A stretch of DNA of 64,000 bases, taken from contig NZ_JAUYFF010000001.1 in NCBI RefSeq assembly GCF_030691015.1, forward strand, positions 248,001 to 312,000, in the 5' to 3' direction. The notes under the pieces were generated by a model. The model saw only the letters and a list, made by a program, of their open reading frames with translations. It had not been told where the DNA came from and did not search any database. This DNA comes from Sulfuricurvum sp. (lineage in GTDB: Bacteria; Campylobacterota; Campylobacteria; Campylobacterales; Sulfurimonadaceae). Of this stretch, positions 25,144 through 34,020 are shown one piece after another (within the stretch, counting starts at the first letter, position 1; each line of letters opens with the position of its first letter). Position numbers and translations under genes: made by a program.

Positions 25144-25498
25144 CGGTGCCTTTTTAGGTGCGGTTCTTCGTGCCTATATGAACGGTGTTGTTAACCATCA
25201 CTTTCCCCACTCCCTCCCTTTTGGAACGCTCTCGGTTAATCTGCTGGGGAGTTTTATTATCGGTGCCCTATTCGCCTATTTCAGTTACACGACACTCTTT
25301 AGCGTTCACATGAAGTCATTTCTTACTACCGGTTTTTTGGGAGGTCTCACCACCTATTCAACCTTTGCCATGGAGACGTTTTTATTGCTAAGCGGCGGCC
25401 ATTTGCTTATGGCGGCGGCAAACATGGCACTTAATACTTTCGGAACGGTTTTGATGGCTGCTTCGGGATATTATCTCTTCAAAAACACTCTATCCTAA
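25106..25498 (+). CDS. crcB: Fluoride channel CrcB/Fluc
   Basis: A ~130-residue four-helix membrane protein that dimerises into a fluoride export channel. 'GAFLGAVLRAYMNG', 'FGTLSVNLLGSFIIGAL' (central Asn), and 'TTGFLGGLTTYSTFAMET' (Phe box and sodium-site TTYSTF) are all present. Three ATGs in a row (25106, 25109, 25112) can start it; the ribosome site AAAAGG favours 25109 or 25112. The gene starts inside plsC. No fluoride riboswitch is visible, as the leader is coding. The end overlaps the opposing ABC ATPase gene by nine bases. Confidence 0.93.
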   Translation: MMMSWQTILAIGSGAFLGAVLRAYMNGVVNHHFPHSLPFGTLSVNLLGSFIIGALFAYFSYTTLFSVHMKSFLTTGFLGGLTTYSTFAMETFLLLSGGHLLMAAANMALNTFGTVLMAASGYYLFKNTLS

Positions 25499-26062
25499 CG
25501 TCACGATTTCATCGGCACACCACGTTGCCAAATCATGATCGTGAGTAATCAACAATACACCCATCCCCTGAGCGTGTTGTACAATCAGTTTCATAATATC
25601 GAGTTGATTCAGATTATCGAGTGCCGAAGTCGGCTCATCCAGAAGGAGCAGTTTCGGCTTCATCAATAATGCCCTCAAAATAGAACATCGCTGCAGCTGT
25701 CCACCTGAGAGTTTATGAGGAAGCGTATCCAAATGAGACTCTTCCAACCCCATCTGATCCAAGAGCTTCTCTACTCCCTCCATCGATGTCACTTCCGCAA
25801 TTTGTTCACGTACCGTATAGGTAGGGTGAAACGAGCTGTAAGGGTCTTGAAACACCTGAGAGAAGGATAATGATCGAATAGAACCTGATGAGGGTTTACG
25901 GTGCCCTAAAATAAGCTCAAACAGTGTCGATTTTCCGACACCGCTAGGGCCTACGATAGCTTTAATCTCCCCCTCTTTGAGAGAGAGTGAAAAATTATCG
26001 AATATTTTTATATCTTTACTATATCCAAAAGATATATTTTCGATATCTAAAATGGGTTTCAA
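25490..26062 (-). CDS. Orphan ABC ATPase (Dpp/Nik-type cassette)
   Basis: A 190-residue single ATP-binding cassette: Walker A 'GPSGVGKST', Q loop 'SQVFQDPYSSFHP', signature 'LSGGQLQR', Walker B 'LLLDEPTSALD', H loop 'LLITHDHDLA'. The Q-loop sequence 'FQDPYSSFHP' is typical of dipeptide/nickel-type ATPases (DppF/NikE), but the ~60-residue C-terminal extension of those proteins is missing. No permease or binding protein is adjacent. Its start overlaps the proA stop by four bases. Partner unknown. Confidence 0.85.
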   Translation of the reverse strand: MKPILDIENISFGYSKDIKIFDNFSLSLKEGEIKAIVGPSGVGKSTLFELILGHRKPSSGSIRSLSFSQVFQDPYSSFHPTYTVREQIAEVTSMEGVEKLLDQMGLEESHLDTLPHKLSGGQLQRCSILRALLMKPKLLLLDEPTSALDNLNQLDIMKLIVQHAQGMGVLLITHDHDLATWCADEIVTLG

Positions 26063-27291
26063 CGAATCTGACCTTTTCCGTACACTTTGAATTTGTAGGT
26101 CGTCAACCCCTCAACACCCATCGGTCCGCGCGCATGGAGTTTGTTGGTACTGATCCCCACTTCGGCACCGAATCCGAATGCACCTCCGTCGGTAAATCGG
26201 GTGGATGCATTGACGTACACTGCCGCCGCATCAATAGCGTCCATAAACCGCTCAGAGGTCGTGATGTTTTCGGTGATGATCGCTTCGGAGTGCCCTGAGC
26301 CGAAACGGACGATATGACTGATTGCCCCATCGACTCCGTCAACGATACGGATATTGAGGATATTTGCCAAATACTCCGTATCAAAATCCTCCTCGGTTGC
26401 GGGGGCTACACTGATAATTTCACGGGTTTGATCACACCCTTTAAGCTCTGTATGGGCTCGATCAAACGCCTCTTTTAGCATCGGTAGGATATGTTGCGCA
26501 ATCGGCTCGTCTACGAGCAGCGTCTCCATCGAGTTACACACACCCGGACGCTGAACTTTCGCGTTGAGCGCAATGGCTATCGCATTTTCGATATTCGCGT
26601 CTTTATCGATATAGGTGTGACACAGTCCTTTGTCGTGTTTGACGACGGGGACACTCGAATTTTGGCTCACAAATCGGATCAAAGCTTCTCCCCCGCGCGG
26701 AACGATCAAGTCAACGTAGCGATCCATTTTAATGAGTTTCGCTACCCCCTCACGCGTCGCATCGGGCAAGAGTGCTATCAATTCTTTCGGGAGGTTGTTA
26801 CGCAATAGAACCTGCTGTAAGACATCGGCAATGACCTTGTTAGAATGCTCCGCCTCTTTTCCCCCTTTGAGGACACAACCGTTCGAACTTTTAAAACAGA
26901 GTGCGGCCGTATCGGAGGTGACATTCGGACGGGATTCGTATATGATCCCGATCACCCCGATAGGGATGCTCACTTTCTCGATTTTTAGCCCCGCTTCGGT
27001 GACCCATCCCTCGATCACTTTTCCGATCGGATCTTTGAGCGCGGCGATCTCTTCAATCGCTACTGCCATCGACTCAATCCGTTTTTCATCGAGCAATAAT
27101 CGCTCTTTCATTGATGGAGCTATGTCGTTTTCATCCGCACTGCGCATATCGAGGGCATTGGCTTCAATGATATTCATCGTGTTGGCACGAAGGGATTCGG
27201 CCATCTCGCGAAGGATTCGGTTACGCTCGTTTCCGCTCATCGTCGCCAAAATGCGGCTGGCAGATTTTGCTTTTTCTAAAAAATGTTCCAT
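26059..27291 (-). CDS. proA: Glutamate-5-semialdehyde dehydrogenase
   Basis: A 410-residue NADPH-dependent enzyme of proline synthesis that reduces glutamyl phosphate. The catalytic Cys is in 'RPGVCNSMETLLV', and 'GVIGIIYESRPNVTSDTA' and 'DLIVPRGGEALI' are family signatures. proB is not adjacent. An extended -10 (TG-T-TATAAT, complement of 27316-27324) lies 25 bases before the start. It is followed by an overlapping orphan ABC ATPase. Confidence 0.97.
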   Translation of the reverse strand: MEHFLEKAKSASRILATMSGNERNRILREMAESLRANTMNIIEANALDMRSADENDIAPSMKERLLLDEKRIESMAVAIEEIAALKDPIGKVIEGWVTEAGLKIEKVSIPIGVIGIIYESRPNVTSDTAALCFKSSNGCVLKGGKEAEHSNKVIADVLQQVLLRNNLPKELIALLPDATREGVAKLIKMDRYVDLIVPRGGEALIRFVSQNSSVPVVKHDKGLCHTYIDKDANIENAIAIALNAKVQRPGVCNSMETLLVDEPIAQHILPMLKEAFDRAHTELKGCDQTREIISVAPATEEDFDTEYLANILNIRIVDGVDGAISHIVRFGSGHSEAIITENITTSERFMDAIDAAAVYVNASTRFTDGGAFGFGAEVGISTNKLHARGPMGVEGLTTYKFKVYGKGQIR

Positions 27292-27345
27292 GATAGTTCC
27301 CTTTTAATTAGGGATATTATAACAAATGAGGATTAAGAAGGAGAA

Positions 27346-27363
27346 TTTCCCCCTTAGGGGAAA
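27346..27363 (-). terminator. Probable terminator between dnaK and proA
   Basis: Read on the minus strand, TTTCCCC and GGGGAAA form a seven-pair stem with a four-base loop 16 bases after the dnaK stop, followed by a pyrimidine-rich tail (TTCTCCTTCTT). It would separate the heat-shock transcript from proA. Confidence 0.5.
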
Positions 27364-27378
27364 AGAGGAGAGATGCAA

Positions 27379-29259
27379 TTACTCGATTTCAGCGTCGATG
27401 ACGTCGTCATCTTTTTTCGCTGATGAAGATGCAGCAGCTTCGCCGCCTTCATTTTGTTTGTACATTTGCTCTGCCATTTTGTGGCTCGCATCTGCCAATT
27501 TTTTGGTCGCCGCTTCGATCTCTTCTTTGGTAGCATCGGTATTTTTCAACACTACTTTCAATTCTTCGAGAGCTGTTTCGATCGCAGCTTTTTCAGTTGC
27601 ATCGATTTTGTCTTCCATCTCTTTGAGAGATTTTTCGGTTTGGCTAGCAAGTGCATCGGCTTGGTTGCGAAGATCTACGATCTCTTTACGTGCCGCATCT
27701 TCAACTTTGTGAGCTTCCGCGTCTTGAACCATTTTGTTGATCTCTTCTTCACTCAATCCTGAACTTCCGGAAATCGTGATAGACTGAGATTTACCTGTCC
27801 CTTTATCGGTCGAGCTAACAGTTAGGATACCGTTGGCATCGATGTCAAACGTTACTTCGATTTGAGGTACACCGCGTGGTGCGGCAGGGATACCGGTAAG
27901 CTCGAACAATCCGAGAGATTTGTTATCGCGGGCGAACTCACGCTCACCTTGACCTACAGAAATACTAACCGCTGGTTGGTTGTCTTCCGCAGTCGAGAAC
28001 ACTTGCGATTTTTTAACCGGAATAGTAGTCCCTTTTTCGATGATTTTTGTCATTACGCCGCCGAGAGTTTCGATCCCGAGTGACAATGGAGTAACATCGA
28101 GAAGAAGTACGTCTTTAACGTCTCCGCGAAGAACTCCACCTTGGATAGCGGCACCTGCTGCAACGACTTCATCCGGATTTACCCCTTTGTTAAGAGTTTT
28201 TCCGCCGAATTCATCGGATACCATTTTTTGTGCGATTGGAAGACGAGTTGATCCACCGACCATGATAACTTCGTTGATTTCCTTGTTGCTAAGGCCTGCA
28301 TCTTTCATCGCTGTTTTGATATGGCTGATCGTCTCTTTAACGAGAGTATCGATCATCCCCTCGAATTTCGCACGGGTCAATTTCACAACTAAGTGTTTAG
28401 GACCTGATGCGTCTGCGGTGATAAACGGAAGATTGATCTCTGTTTCTTCTGCTGAAGAGAGCTCTTTTTTCGCATTTTCAGCCGCGTCTTTGAGACGTTG
28501 AAGCGCCATTTTGTCCGCTTTGAGGTCGATTCCGTGATCGGATTTGAACTCATTTGCGAGGAAGTCAACGATTTTATTATCGAAGTCATCCCCACCGAGA
28601 AACGCATTACCGTCGGTTGAAAGAACCTCGAAAGTTCCCTCAGAGATTTCAAGAACCGTAACGTCGAATGTTCCGCCCCCTAGATCGTAAACGAGAACTT
28701 TTTCATCCCCTTTAGAATCCAAACCGTATGCAAGCGCAGACGCAGTAGGCTCGTTGATGATACGAAGAACGTTAAGACCTGCAATCGTTCCCGCCTCTTT
28801 GGTCGCTTTACGCTGTGCATCATTGAAGTACGCAGGAACGGTAATAACCGCATCGCTTACCGCTTGTCCGAGGTAGCTCTCTGCATCCGCTTTCAATTTT
28901 GAAAGGATTTTAGCCGAGATCTCTTGTGGCGTATAGATTTTACCCGCAACGTCAACCGCAGCCATACCGTTTTTATCGACGATTTTATAGGTAACTTTGT
29001 CGTGCGCCTCTTTTGCTTTCTCTTCGTTCATCATAAGACCCATGATACGTTTGACCGAGTAGATCGTTTTATCCGGATTTGTGATCGCCTGACGTTTTGC
29101 AGGATCACCGACGAGGATTTCCCCTTTATCAGTAAATGCTACTACGGAAGGAGTAGTGTTTTTTCCCTCTTTATTCGGGATAATTTTTGCTTCGCCGCCT
29201 TCATAGACTGCAACACATGAGTTTGTTGTTCCTAAGTCGATACCAATAACTTTTGACAT
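27379..29259 (-). CDS. dnaK: Molecular chaperone DnaK (Hsp70)
   Basis: A 626-residue Hsp70 that binds and refolds proteins using ATP, with DnaJ and GrpE. The actin-like ATPase starts '[13 protein letters not shown]', with '[12 protein letters not shown]' and 'VGGSTRLP'; the interdomain linker '[13 protein letters not shown]' leads to the substrate domain; the C-terminus is the usual acidic 'DDVIDAEIE'. Full length. It lies 21 bases after grpE and shares its heat-shock promoter. Confidence 0.99.
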   Translation of the reverse strand: MSKVIGIDLGTTNSCVAVYEGGEAKIIPNKEGKNTTPSVVAFTDKGEILVGDPAKRQAITNPDKTIYSVKRIMGLMMNEEKAKEAHDKVTYKIVDKNGMAAVDVAGKIYTPQEISAKILSKLKADAESYLGQAVSDAVITVPAYFNDAQRKATKEAGTIAGLNVLRIINEPTASALAYGLDSKGDEKVLVYDLGGGTFDVTVLEISEGTFEVLSTDGNAFLGGDDFDNKIVDFLANEFKSDHGIDLKADKMALQRLKDAAENAKKELSSAEETEINLPFITADASGPKHLVVKLTRAKFEGMIDTLVKETISHIKTAMKDAGLSNKEINEVIMVGGSTRLPIAQKMVSDEFGGKTLNKGVNPDEVVAAGAAIQGGVLRGDVKDVLLLDVTPLSLGIETLGGVMTKIIEKGTTIPVKKSQVFSTAEDNQPAVSISVGQGEREFARDNKSLGLFELTGIPAAPRGVPQIEVTFDIDANGILTVSSTDKGTGKSQSITISGSSGLSEEEINKMVQDAEAHKVEDAARKEIVDLRNQADALASQTEKSLKEMEDKIDATEKAAIETALEELKVVLKNTDATKEEIEAATKKLADASHKMAEQMYKQNEGGEAAASSSAKKDDDVIDAEIE

Positions 29260-29280
29260 AATATATTCCTTGTTTTAAAT

Positions 29281-29820
29281 TTAGTTTGCAATTACGACCA
29301 TTGCATCCCGCAATGTTCGCTCTTTATATCGAAACCCTTTTTGAAAAGTGTTTACGATAGCTCCGCTCTCATGAGCATCACTGTCCACACGCTGTACTGC
29401 GTTATGAATATCGGGATTGAACGGTTCACTCTCATCGACAGGAGTTACCCCGTGTTTTTCGAGAACGCTTAAAAGCTGTTTCATCGTGAGTTCAACACCC
29501 TCTTTGAGCTTTTCAAGTAAAACATTTGCATCTGCTTCGATAGCCGTTGCGCCGATTGCCATAGAAAGCGAATCGACCACGGGGATCAAATCTTTTGCAA
29601 ATTTTTCGTTTGCGTACTCTAGCGCTTGATATTTCTCACGCTCAAGACGTTTTTTGATATTGTCGAAATCGGCATGTACGCGAGCGTACTTGTCTTTCAA
29701 CGACGCTAATTCAGCCGTAATAGTTTCTAATTCGCTCATACTCTCAACGACTGCTTCCTCACCCTCTTGGAGGGCTGGTTGTTCATCGTTGATCACTTCT
29801 TCATTTACTTCGTTTGACAT
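29281..29820 (-). CDS. grpE: Nucleotide exchange factor GrpE
   Basis: A 179-residue GrpE that releases ADP from DnaK. An acidic N-terminal region (~1-30), long coiled coil ('ELASLKDKYARVHADFDNIKKR') and C-terminal beta domain ('HNAVQRVDSDAHESGAIVNTF', 'LRDAMVVIA') are as expected. AAGGAG lies about 12 bases before the ATG. In many Campylobacterota hrcA precedes grpE; here the upstream gene is a divergent anion permease and hrcA is not present. Confidence 0.96.
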   Translation of the reverse strand: MSNEVNEEVINDEQPALQEGEEAVVESMSELETITAELASLKDKYARVHADFDNIKKRLEREKYQALEYANEKFAKDLIPVVDSLSMAIGATAIEADANVLLEKLKEGVELTMKQLLSVLEKHGVTPVDESEPFNPDIHNAVQRVDSDAHESGAIVNTFQKGFRYKERTLRDAMVVIAN

Positions 29821-29855
29821 AAGTTTATACGACTCCTTTTTTGAAATCCGGTGTT

Positions 29856-29885
29856 ATTATAATGAATTGAGTCACCTGTTGTCAA
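29856..29885 (-). promoter_or_regulatory. Promoter of grpE-dnaK
   Basis: On the minus strand TTGACA (complement of 29880-29885) and TATAAT (complement of 29856-29861) are both perfect and 18 bases apart, 35 bases before grpE. A HAIR-like repressor site overlaps the -35 and spacer. Confidence 0.75.
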
Positions 29886-29886
29886 G
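29866..29886 (-). promoter_or_regulatory. HAIR-like (HspR) operator over the grpE -35
   Basis: The minus strand reads CTTGACA-7-ACTCAAT, compared with the HspR consensus CTTGAGT-7-ACTCAAG: 11 of 14 bases match with the correct spacer. One arm coincides with the TTGACA -35 box, so part of the match could be due to the promoter itself. No CIRCE element (the HrcA site) is seen. Confidence 0.5.
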
Positions 29887-29911
29887 GGGTGTATGAATAT
29901 TTTTATGCAAA

Positions 29912-29938
29912 ATAGTTGAGTCTTATACTATCAACTAT
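29912..29938. promoter_or_regulatory. Second HAIR-like inverted repeat between grpE and the anion permease
   Basis: ATAGTTGA and TCAACTAT are perfect 8-base arms 11 bases apart. Its core GTTGAGT-7-TATCAAC again resembles the HAIR layout (10 of 14) and starts 49 bases from the first element. It lies between the divergent grpE and permease genes and could act on either. Confidence 0.4.
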
Positions 29939-29987
29939 AAAAAGCCCCCTAAAATGCTATAATAAGAACCGCTATAAAGGGGACAAT

Positions 29988-31385
29988 GTGAATATCAAAC
30001 GGTTTTATCCTCCGCTATTATTGTTGCTCTTTGCACTAGGTGTGTGGTTTACCCCCCCTCCCCTCTCTATTTCCCTATCAACGTGGCATCTTTTTACGAT
30101 CTTCATCACCACTATCGGTGCTATTTTATTTAACATCCTCCCCATCATTGCCGCTGCTATCATAGCCCTTGCAGTCAGTGTATTGGCGGAAGTCATTGAG
30201 CCTGCCAAAGCCTATGCGGGATTTTCGGAGAGCTTTATCCTCCTTATCGTTGCGGCATTTTTGGTTTCCCATGCCGTCCACAAATCAGGGTTAGGAAAAC
30301 GGCTCTCTTTGCATATTATCCGTAAATTCGGACATTCGACTCTGGGGTTAGGATACAGTGTTATCGCCACCGATATCCTTATTGCCCCCGCGTTTCCGAG
30401 TAATACCGCCCGAAGCGGAGTCCTCTACCCCATCGTTTATGGTCTCGCCCATGACTGCGGTTCAAAAGTTGGAGATAATACCCATCGCAGAGCGGGTAGC
30501 TATCTGATGATGACTTCGATGGCCGGACTCACCATCTCCTCGGGTCTATGGCTTACGGCTATGGCGGTCAATCCTGTGGGAGTGGGAATTGCGGCGAAGA
30601 TGGGAATCCATATCACGTTTGGCAGCTGGCTTTTGTACGCGATTGTTCCGACCCTGATCGCGTTTGCCCTCATCCCGTGGATGCTGTATCGTATCTACCC
30701 CCCGGAAATGAAAGAGACCCCAGATGCCCCTCAAAAAGCCGCAGTTGCGTTGGAGCATATGGGGCGCATCAGCCGTAACGAGTGGATCACCGCCGGCGTC
30801 TTTGTCTCAATGTTGACCCTTTGGGCGCTCTCAGGGATATTTCCTATCGATAAAGCAGCGGTTGCCTTCGGAGGGTTGGGGATTTTGATGGCGACGAGAG
30901 TATTCGGGGTCGATGATTTCAGAAGTCAAGGAGAAGCACTCAGCACCCTCATCTGGTTTGCTATTCTCTTCGGTCTCTCTACCCAACTCGCCGAACAAGG
31001 GTTTATGAACGCCATCGCCGAACACTTTACTCACTACTTAGGAGGGCTTTCATGGATGTGGGTCTATCTTGTATTAATCACAATTTATGTGTTGATCCAC
31101 TACCTCTTTGTCTCTCAAAGTGCTCACCTTTTAGCATTGTTCGGTATCTTTTTAGCCATCGGTGTCCAATCGGGCGTACCGGGAGAGTTGATGGCGATGA
31201 TGCTGCTGTTTGCCACCAACTTTAATGCCACGATTACCCCGCAAGGCTCATCGTGCAATGCGATCTATCTCAGTTCCGGCTACATCAGCGCCCGTGATAT
31301 CTATATCTACGGCGGTGCAGTGACACTCCTGACCTTTCTCATTTTTATCCTTATCGGTACGCCGTGGATACTGGCTCTCGCATGA
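29988..31385 (+). CDS. DASS-family (SLC13-like) anion symporter
   Basis: A 465-residue permease with about 12 membrane helices. I start it at the GTG at 29988, with AGGGGA four bases upstream, because the 24 residues before it are unlike a membrane N-terminus. 'AFPSNTARSGVLYPIVYGLA' and, near the end, 'TPQGSSCNAIYLSSGYIS' are the paired SNT/ATP-like substrate motifs of DASS transporters. Probable substrate is a dicarboxylate such as malate or 2-oxoglutarate, or sulfate; sodium coupling is inferred from the family. The end overlaps the AsmA-like gene as ATGA. Confidence 0.88.
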   Translation: MNIKRFYPPLLLLLFALGVWFTPPPLSISLSTWHLFTIFITTIGAILFNILPIIAAAIIALAVSVLAEVIEPAKAYAGFSESFILLIVAAFLVSHAVHKSGLGKRLSLHIIRKFGHSTLGLGYSVIATDILIAPAFPSNTARSGVLYPIVYGLAHDCGSKVGDNTHRRAGSYLMMTSMAGLTISSGLWLTAMAVNPVGVGIAAKMGIHITFGSWLLYAIVPTLIAFALIPWMLYRIYPPEMKETPDAPQKAAVALEHMGRISRNEWITAGVFVSMLTLWALSGIFPIDKAAVAFGGLGILMATRVFGVDDFRSQGEALSTLIWFAILFGLSTQLAEQGFMNAIAEHFTHYLGGLSWMWVYLVLITIYVLIHYLFVSQSAHLLALFGIFLAIGVQSGVPGELMAMMLLFATNFNATITPQGSSCNAIYLSSGYISARDIYIYGGAVTLLTFLIFILIGTPWILALA

Positions 31386-32644
31386 AACGTATTCGCAACT
31401 TTCACCACACTATGCCGGGAAGAGTACTCCTCTTTATTCTCGGCTTAATCGTAGTTCTCGCATTGCTCCTCTTCACTCCGGTGGGGAACCGCATCATGAG
31501 CCCTATCGTCGAGAAATCACTCACCTCAGCACTCTCAACGCCAATTCAAGTTCAAGAGTTTTCCCTCACCTATAACCGTTTTCAACTCGTTATCCAAGAT
31601 CGCTTTGGCAATACCCTCTCCACCCAAGGGGGCTTTTCACTGCTGACACTCCGAATGTATGCTCATTACCGAATTGAGTGTTTTGAGAACAACGGATTCA
31701 ATCCTATTTCTCAGCCGTTTAAAACAGAAGGCTCCCTCAGCGGCGGTATTGCTTCTTTCACTATTCACGGAACCGGAGATATCTTCGGAGGCAATCTTCT
31801 CTATCAAACAGAGCTCCACCGCTTTCATCTCGCCTCTCTCCATCTCAAAATGGAGGAAATCAACTATCAAAAGCTTCTCCATCTGCTTGACTACCCCTCC
31901 AAAACCGAGACTTTGCTCAGCGGTGAAATTACATTAAAAGGGTTCGATCAACGTGACATAGAGGGAGACATTGTCCTCAACACCAAGACCGAGCACTTTA
32001 CACCGACCCCGATTTTGGAAGATAGCAACGGATCGTTCACTCTTAAATCGTTTTTAGCAGATCCTGACGGGCAGATAAGACCTTTTCATGTAAAAGTGAT
32101 ACTTGACGCTTCGTTAGAGCACGCCGGAGTTTTAGAGCAGTTTGTCGGTATCCCCTTAGCCGGAGCCTTTAAAGTGAAAGGGAGAATCGAAGGGGATGAA
32201 AAATTCTTACGTCTGCGCGCCTCTAGCGATGTTGCCCGGAGTGATACTTCCCTTACGATTCTTATCCCCGAGCTGGAGCCCTCTTCCATCATCTTTGATC
32301 TCAAAGGGGGAGATGCCGAGCAAACCTTTGGACTGTTTGCTACCCCCTCGCCTATACAAGGAGAACTTTCTGCCTATGCGGAACTCAAGGCCAACAGCGG
32401 ACACATTAACATTGCTATACTCAATGGGGTAACGATCCCTAACACGTTAAAGCAGCACTATCAGATCACACAGCCTCTCATTCACTTTGATGCGGATGTC
32501 AGTGCCGATATAACAAAAAAAGGGGTTCATTACCAAGCCTCCTTCACATCTGATTTAAGCCGCATGGAGATCGATGCTACGACTACCCACGATCAAATGC
32601 TTCGAGAACTTTTAAAGAGTATTCCGAAGAATAGGACAAAATAG
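31382..32644 (+). CDS. AsmA/TamB-like membrane-anchored periplasmic protein
   Basis: A 420-residue protein with one N-terminal membrane helix (about residues 12-32, 'VLLFILGLIVVLALLLFTP') and a long beta-strand-rich region, including 'LSGGIASFTIHGTGDIFGG' and 'LSGEITLKGFDQRDIEGDI', typical of AsmA-like proteins thought to bridge the periplasm for lipid transport. The ATG overlaps the preceding stop (ATGA), so an upstream in-frame ATG at 31364 is not preferred. The family link is by pattern only. Shorter than E. coli AsmA (~600). Confidence 0.65.
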   Translation: MKRIRNFHHTMPGRVLLFILGLIVVLALLLFTPVGNRIMSPIVEKSLTSALSTPIQVQEFSLTYNRFQLVIQDRFGNTLSTQGGFSLLTLRMYAHYRIECFENNGFNPISQPFKTEGSLSGGIASFTIHGTGDIFGGNLLYQTELHRFHLASLHLKMEEINYQKLLHLLDYPSKTETLLSGEITLKGFDQRDIEGDIVLNTKTEHFTPTPILEDSNGSFTLKSFLADPDGQIRPFHVKVILDASLEHAGVLEQFVGIPLAGAFKVKGRIEGDEKFLRLRASSDVARSDTSLTILIPELEPSSIIFDLKGGDAEQTFGLFATPSPIQGELSAYAELKANSGHINIAILNGVTIPNTLKQHYQITQPLIHFDADVSADITKKGVHYQASFTSDLSRMEIDATTTHDQMLRELLKSIPKNRTK

Positions 32645-34020
32645 TGGCTAATTGCTCATCAAAAAACTACACTATCAAAGAATTGTGTAAAGCTGGTATG
32701 ATCAATCAAGCAGAACTTGATATCCTTTTTGAAGACAAAAAAAGTTGGTACACTATATCCAATGGAAAAGAAGATTGGGATAATTCAAAAGATAAAATAA
32801 CTGAATTCACTTCTGCATTTAGCAAAGTCTTATCTTACATGAAAACTCAAAAAATGGATTTGCGCTATATCCATTTCCCACACTTTGATATTGATAAATA
32901 CAATCTAAATGATAATAGTGTAATTTTCTCAAAATGTATCTTTGAAGGTGCATCTTACTTTGCTGGCATCAGGTTGGGAGCTAACAGCCAATTTTTCAAA
33001 ACTATATTTAATGGTGAAGTTGATTTTAGTCATGCAATATTCACTGGTTATGTTAATTTTAATGAAGCTAGTTTTGCAGGTGAAGTCTTTTTTTATCAAA
33101 GTACATTCAATGGTAATGTTGATTTTAATCAAGCAACGTTCAAAGATGATGTCGATTTTTCAGAAACTCAATTTGATCATCAAGCTTCTTTCAAGAAAAC
33201 AATATTTTGTAATTACGCTAACTTTGAAGGAGCTACCTTTGCTAAAAAGTTCTCCTTATATAATGCTAAAATTAAAAAATTCAATTTACTTAATACTTTT
33301 TTTGATGATACAAATCTTTTAAATATATCTGCATACAATAATGACCTAGAAAATGGCAAAGTACTTACAAAAGATAACTTTGTAAACAAAGAAACAGCAA
33401 GACTCATCAAAGGTCATCTTGACTCCCATAATAACATCACTGAGTCTAATAAATATTTTGCTCTCGAACAAGAACTCTATTTCGATGAACTGAAAGATCC
33501 AAATTCTACTGAACCAAATCGATGGCAAACAATCACAACTCTTTTTTTAAATAAATATGTCTCTCATTTCGGTACCGACTGGCTAAGATCACTTATAGTG
33601 CTTATCCTCTTTGGATATATTGTAATGATCGGATACATGGCATTTGACCATATTGGATGGTTAGTGGATGACAAAGATAAAAGTGTCATTCATTTTAACT
33701 TGTATCAGTATCTTCCACTTACATTAACAATGATTTCAGGTTGGGGTTTTCTATACCGCTACACTTTTACTAAAGATATTTATCTTATTCTTATAGCTAT
33801 TCCATTTATAGTCTTGGCTTTTTTCATAGCAGATGCTAATAATCTTGAAATACGAACTTTCACCAATTACATTGTTCAAATCACCAACCCTATCGGCGCA
33901 TTCAAAGATGTTGAGCTATACAAAGGAATCGAGTTTTACGCCACCATCGTTCGAATCACAATCGCAGTCATGATCTATCAATTCATCGTAGCATTTCGGA
34001 ATAATACTAGACGCTCTTAA
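32644..34020 (+). CDS. Pentapeptide-repeat protein with C-terminal membrane domain; likely acquired
   Basis: A 458-residue protein in four parts: an N-terminal helical region (1-90), about 20 pentapeptide repeats of the xFxxx type (92-215, e.g. 'VDFSHAIFTGYVNFNEASF'), a linker (215-300), and a membrane domain with helices near 313-334, 355-372, 378-396 and 433-450. The DNA is much more AT-rich than its neighbours (15 of 60 G/C at 33001-33060; 18 of 60 at 33061-33120; versus 29 of 60 at 32281-32340 in the gene upstream). Start GTG overlaps the AsmA stop by one base. I recall related proteins in other Campylobacterota, without known function. Confidence 0.75.
   Translation: MANCSSKNYTIKELCKAGMINQAELDILFEDKKSWYTISNGKEDWDNSKDKITEFTSAFSKVLSYMKTQKMDLRYIHFPHFDIDKYNLNDNSVIFSKCIFEGASYFAGIRLGANSQFFKTIFNGEVDFSHAIFTGYVNFNEASFAGEVFFYQSTFNGNVDFNQATFKDDVDFSETQFDHQASFKKTIFCNYANFEGATFAKKFSLYNAKIKKFNLLNTFFDDTNLLNISAYNNDLENGKVLTKDNFVNKETARLIKGHLDSHNNITESNKYFALEQELYFDELKDPNSTEPNRWQTITTLFLNKYVSHFGTDWLRSLIVLILFGYIVMIGYMAFDHIGWLVDDKDKSVIHFNLYQYLPLTLTMISGWGFLYRYTFTKDIYLILIAIPFIVLAFFIADANNLEIRTFTNYIVQITNPIGAFKDVELYKGIEFYATIVRITIAVMIYQFIVAFRNNTRRS

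Noticed and set aside
26732-27307. 191-codon open frame on the plus strand
   Set aside because: Antisense to proA; its residues follow the complement of proA codons, with no ribosome site or family pattern.
27980-28501. 173-codon open frame on the plus strand
   Set aside because: Antisense shadow of dnaK, a common effect in conserved, codon-biased genes.
29821-29987. CIRCE element for HrcA
   Set aside because: No TTAGCACTC-N9-GAGTGCTAA or near match in this interval.
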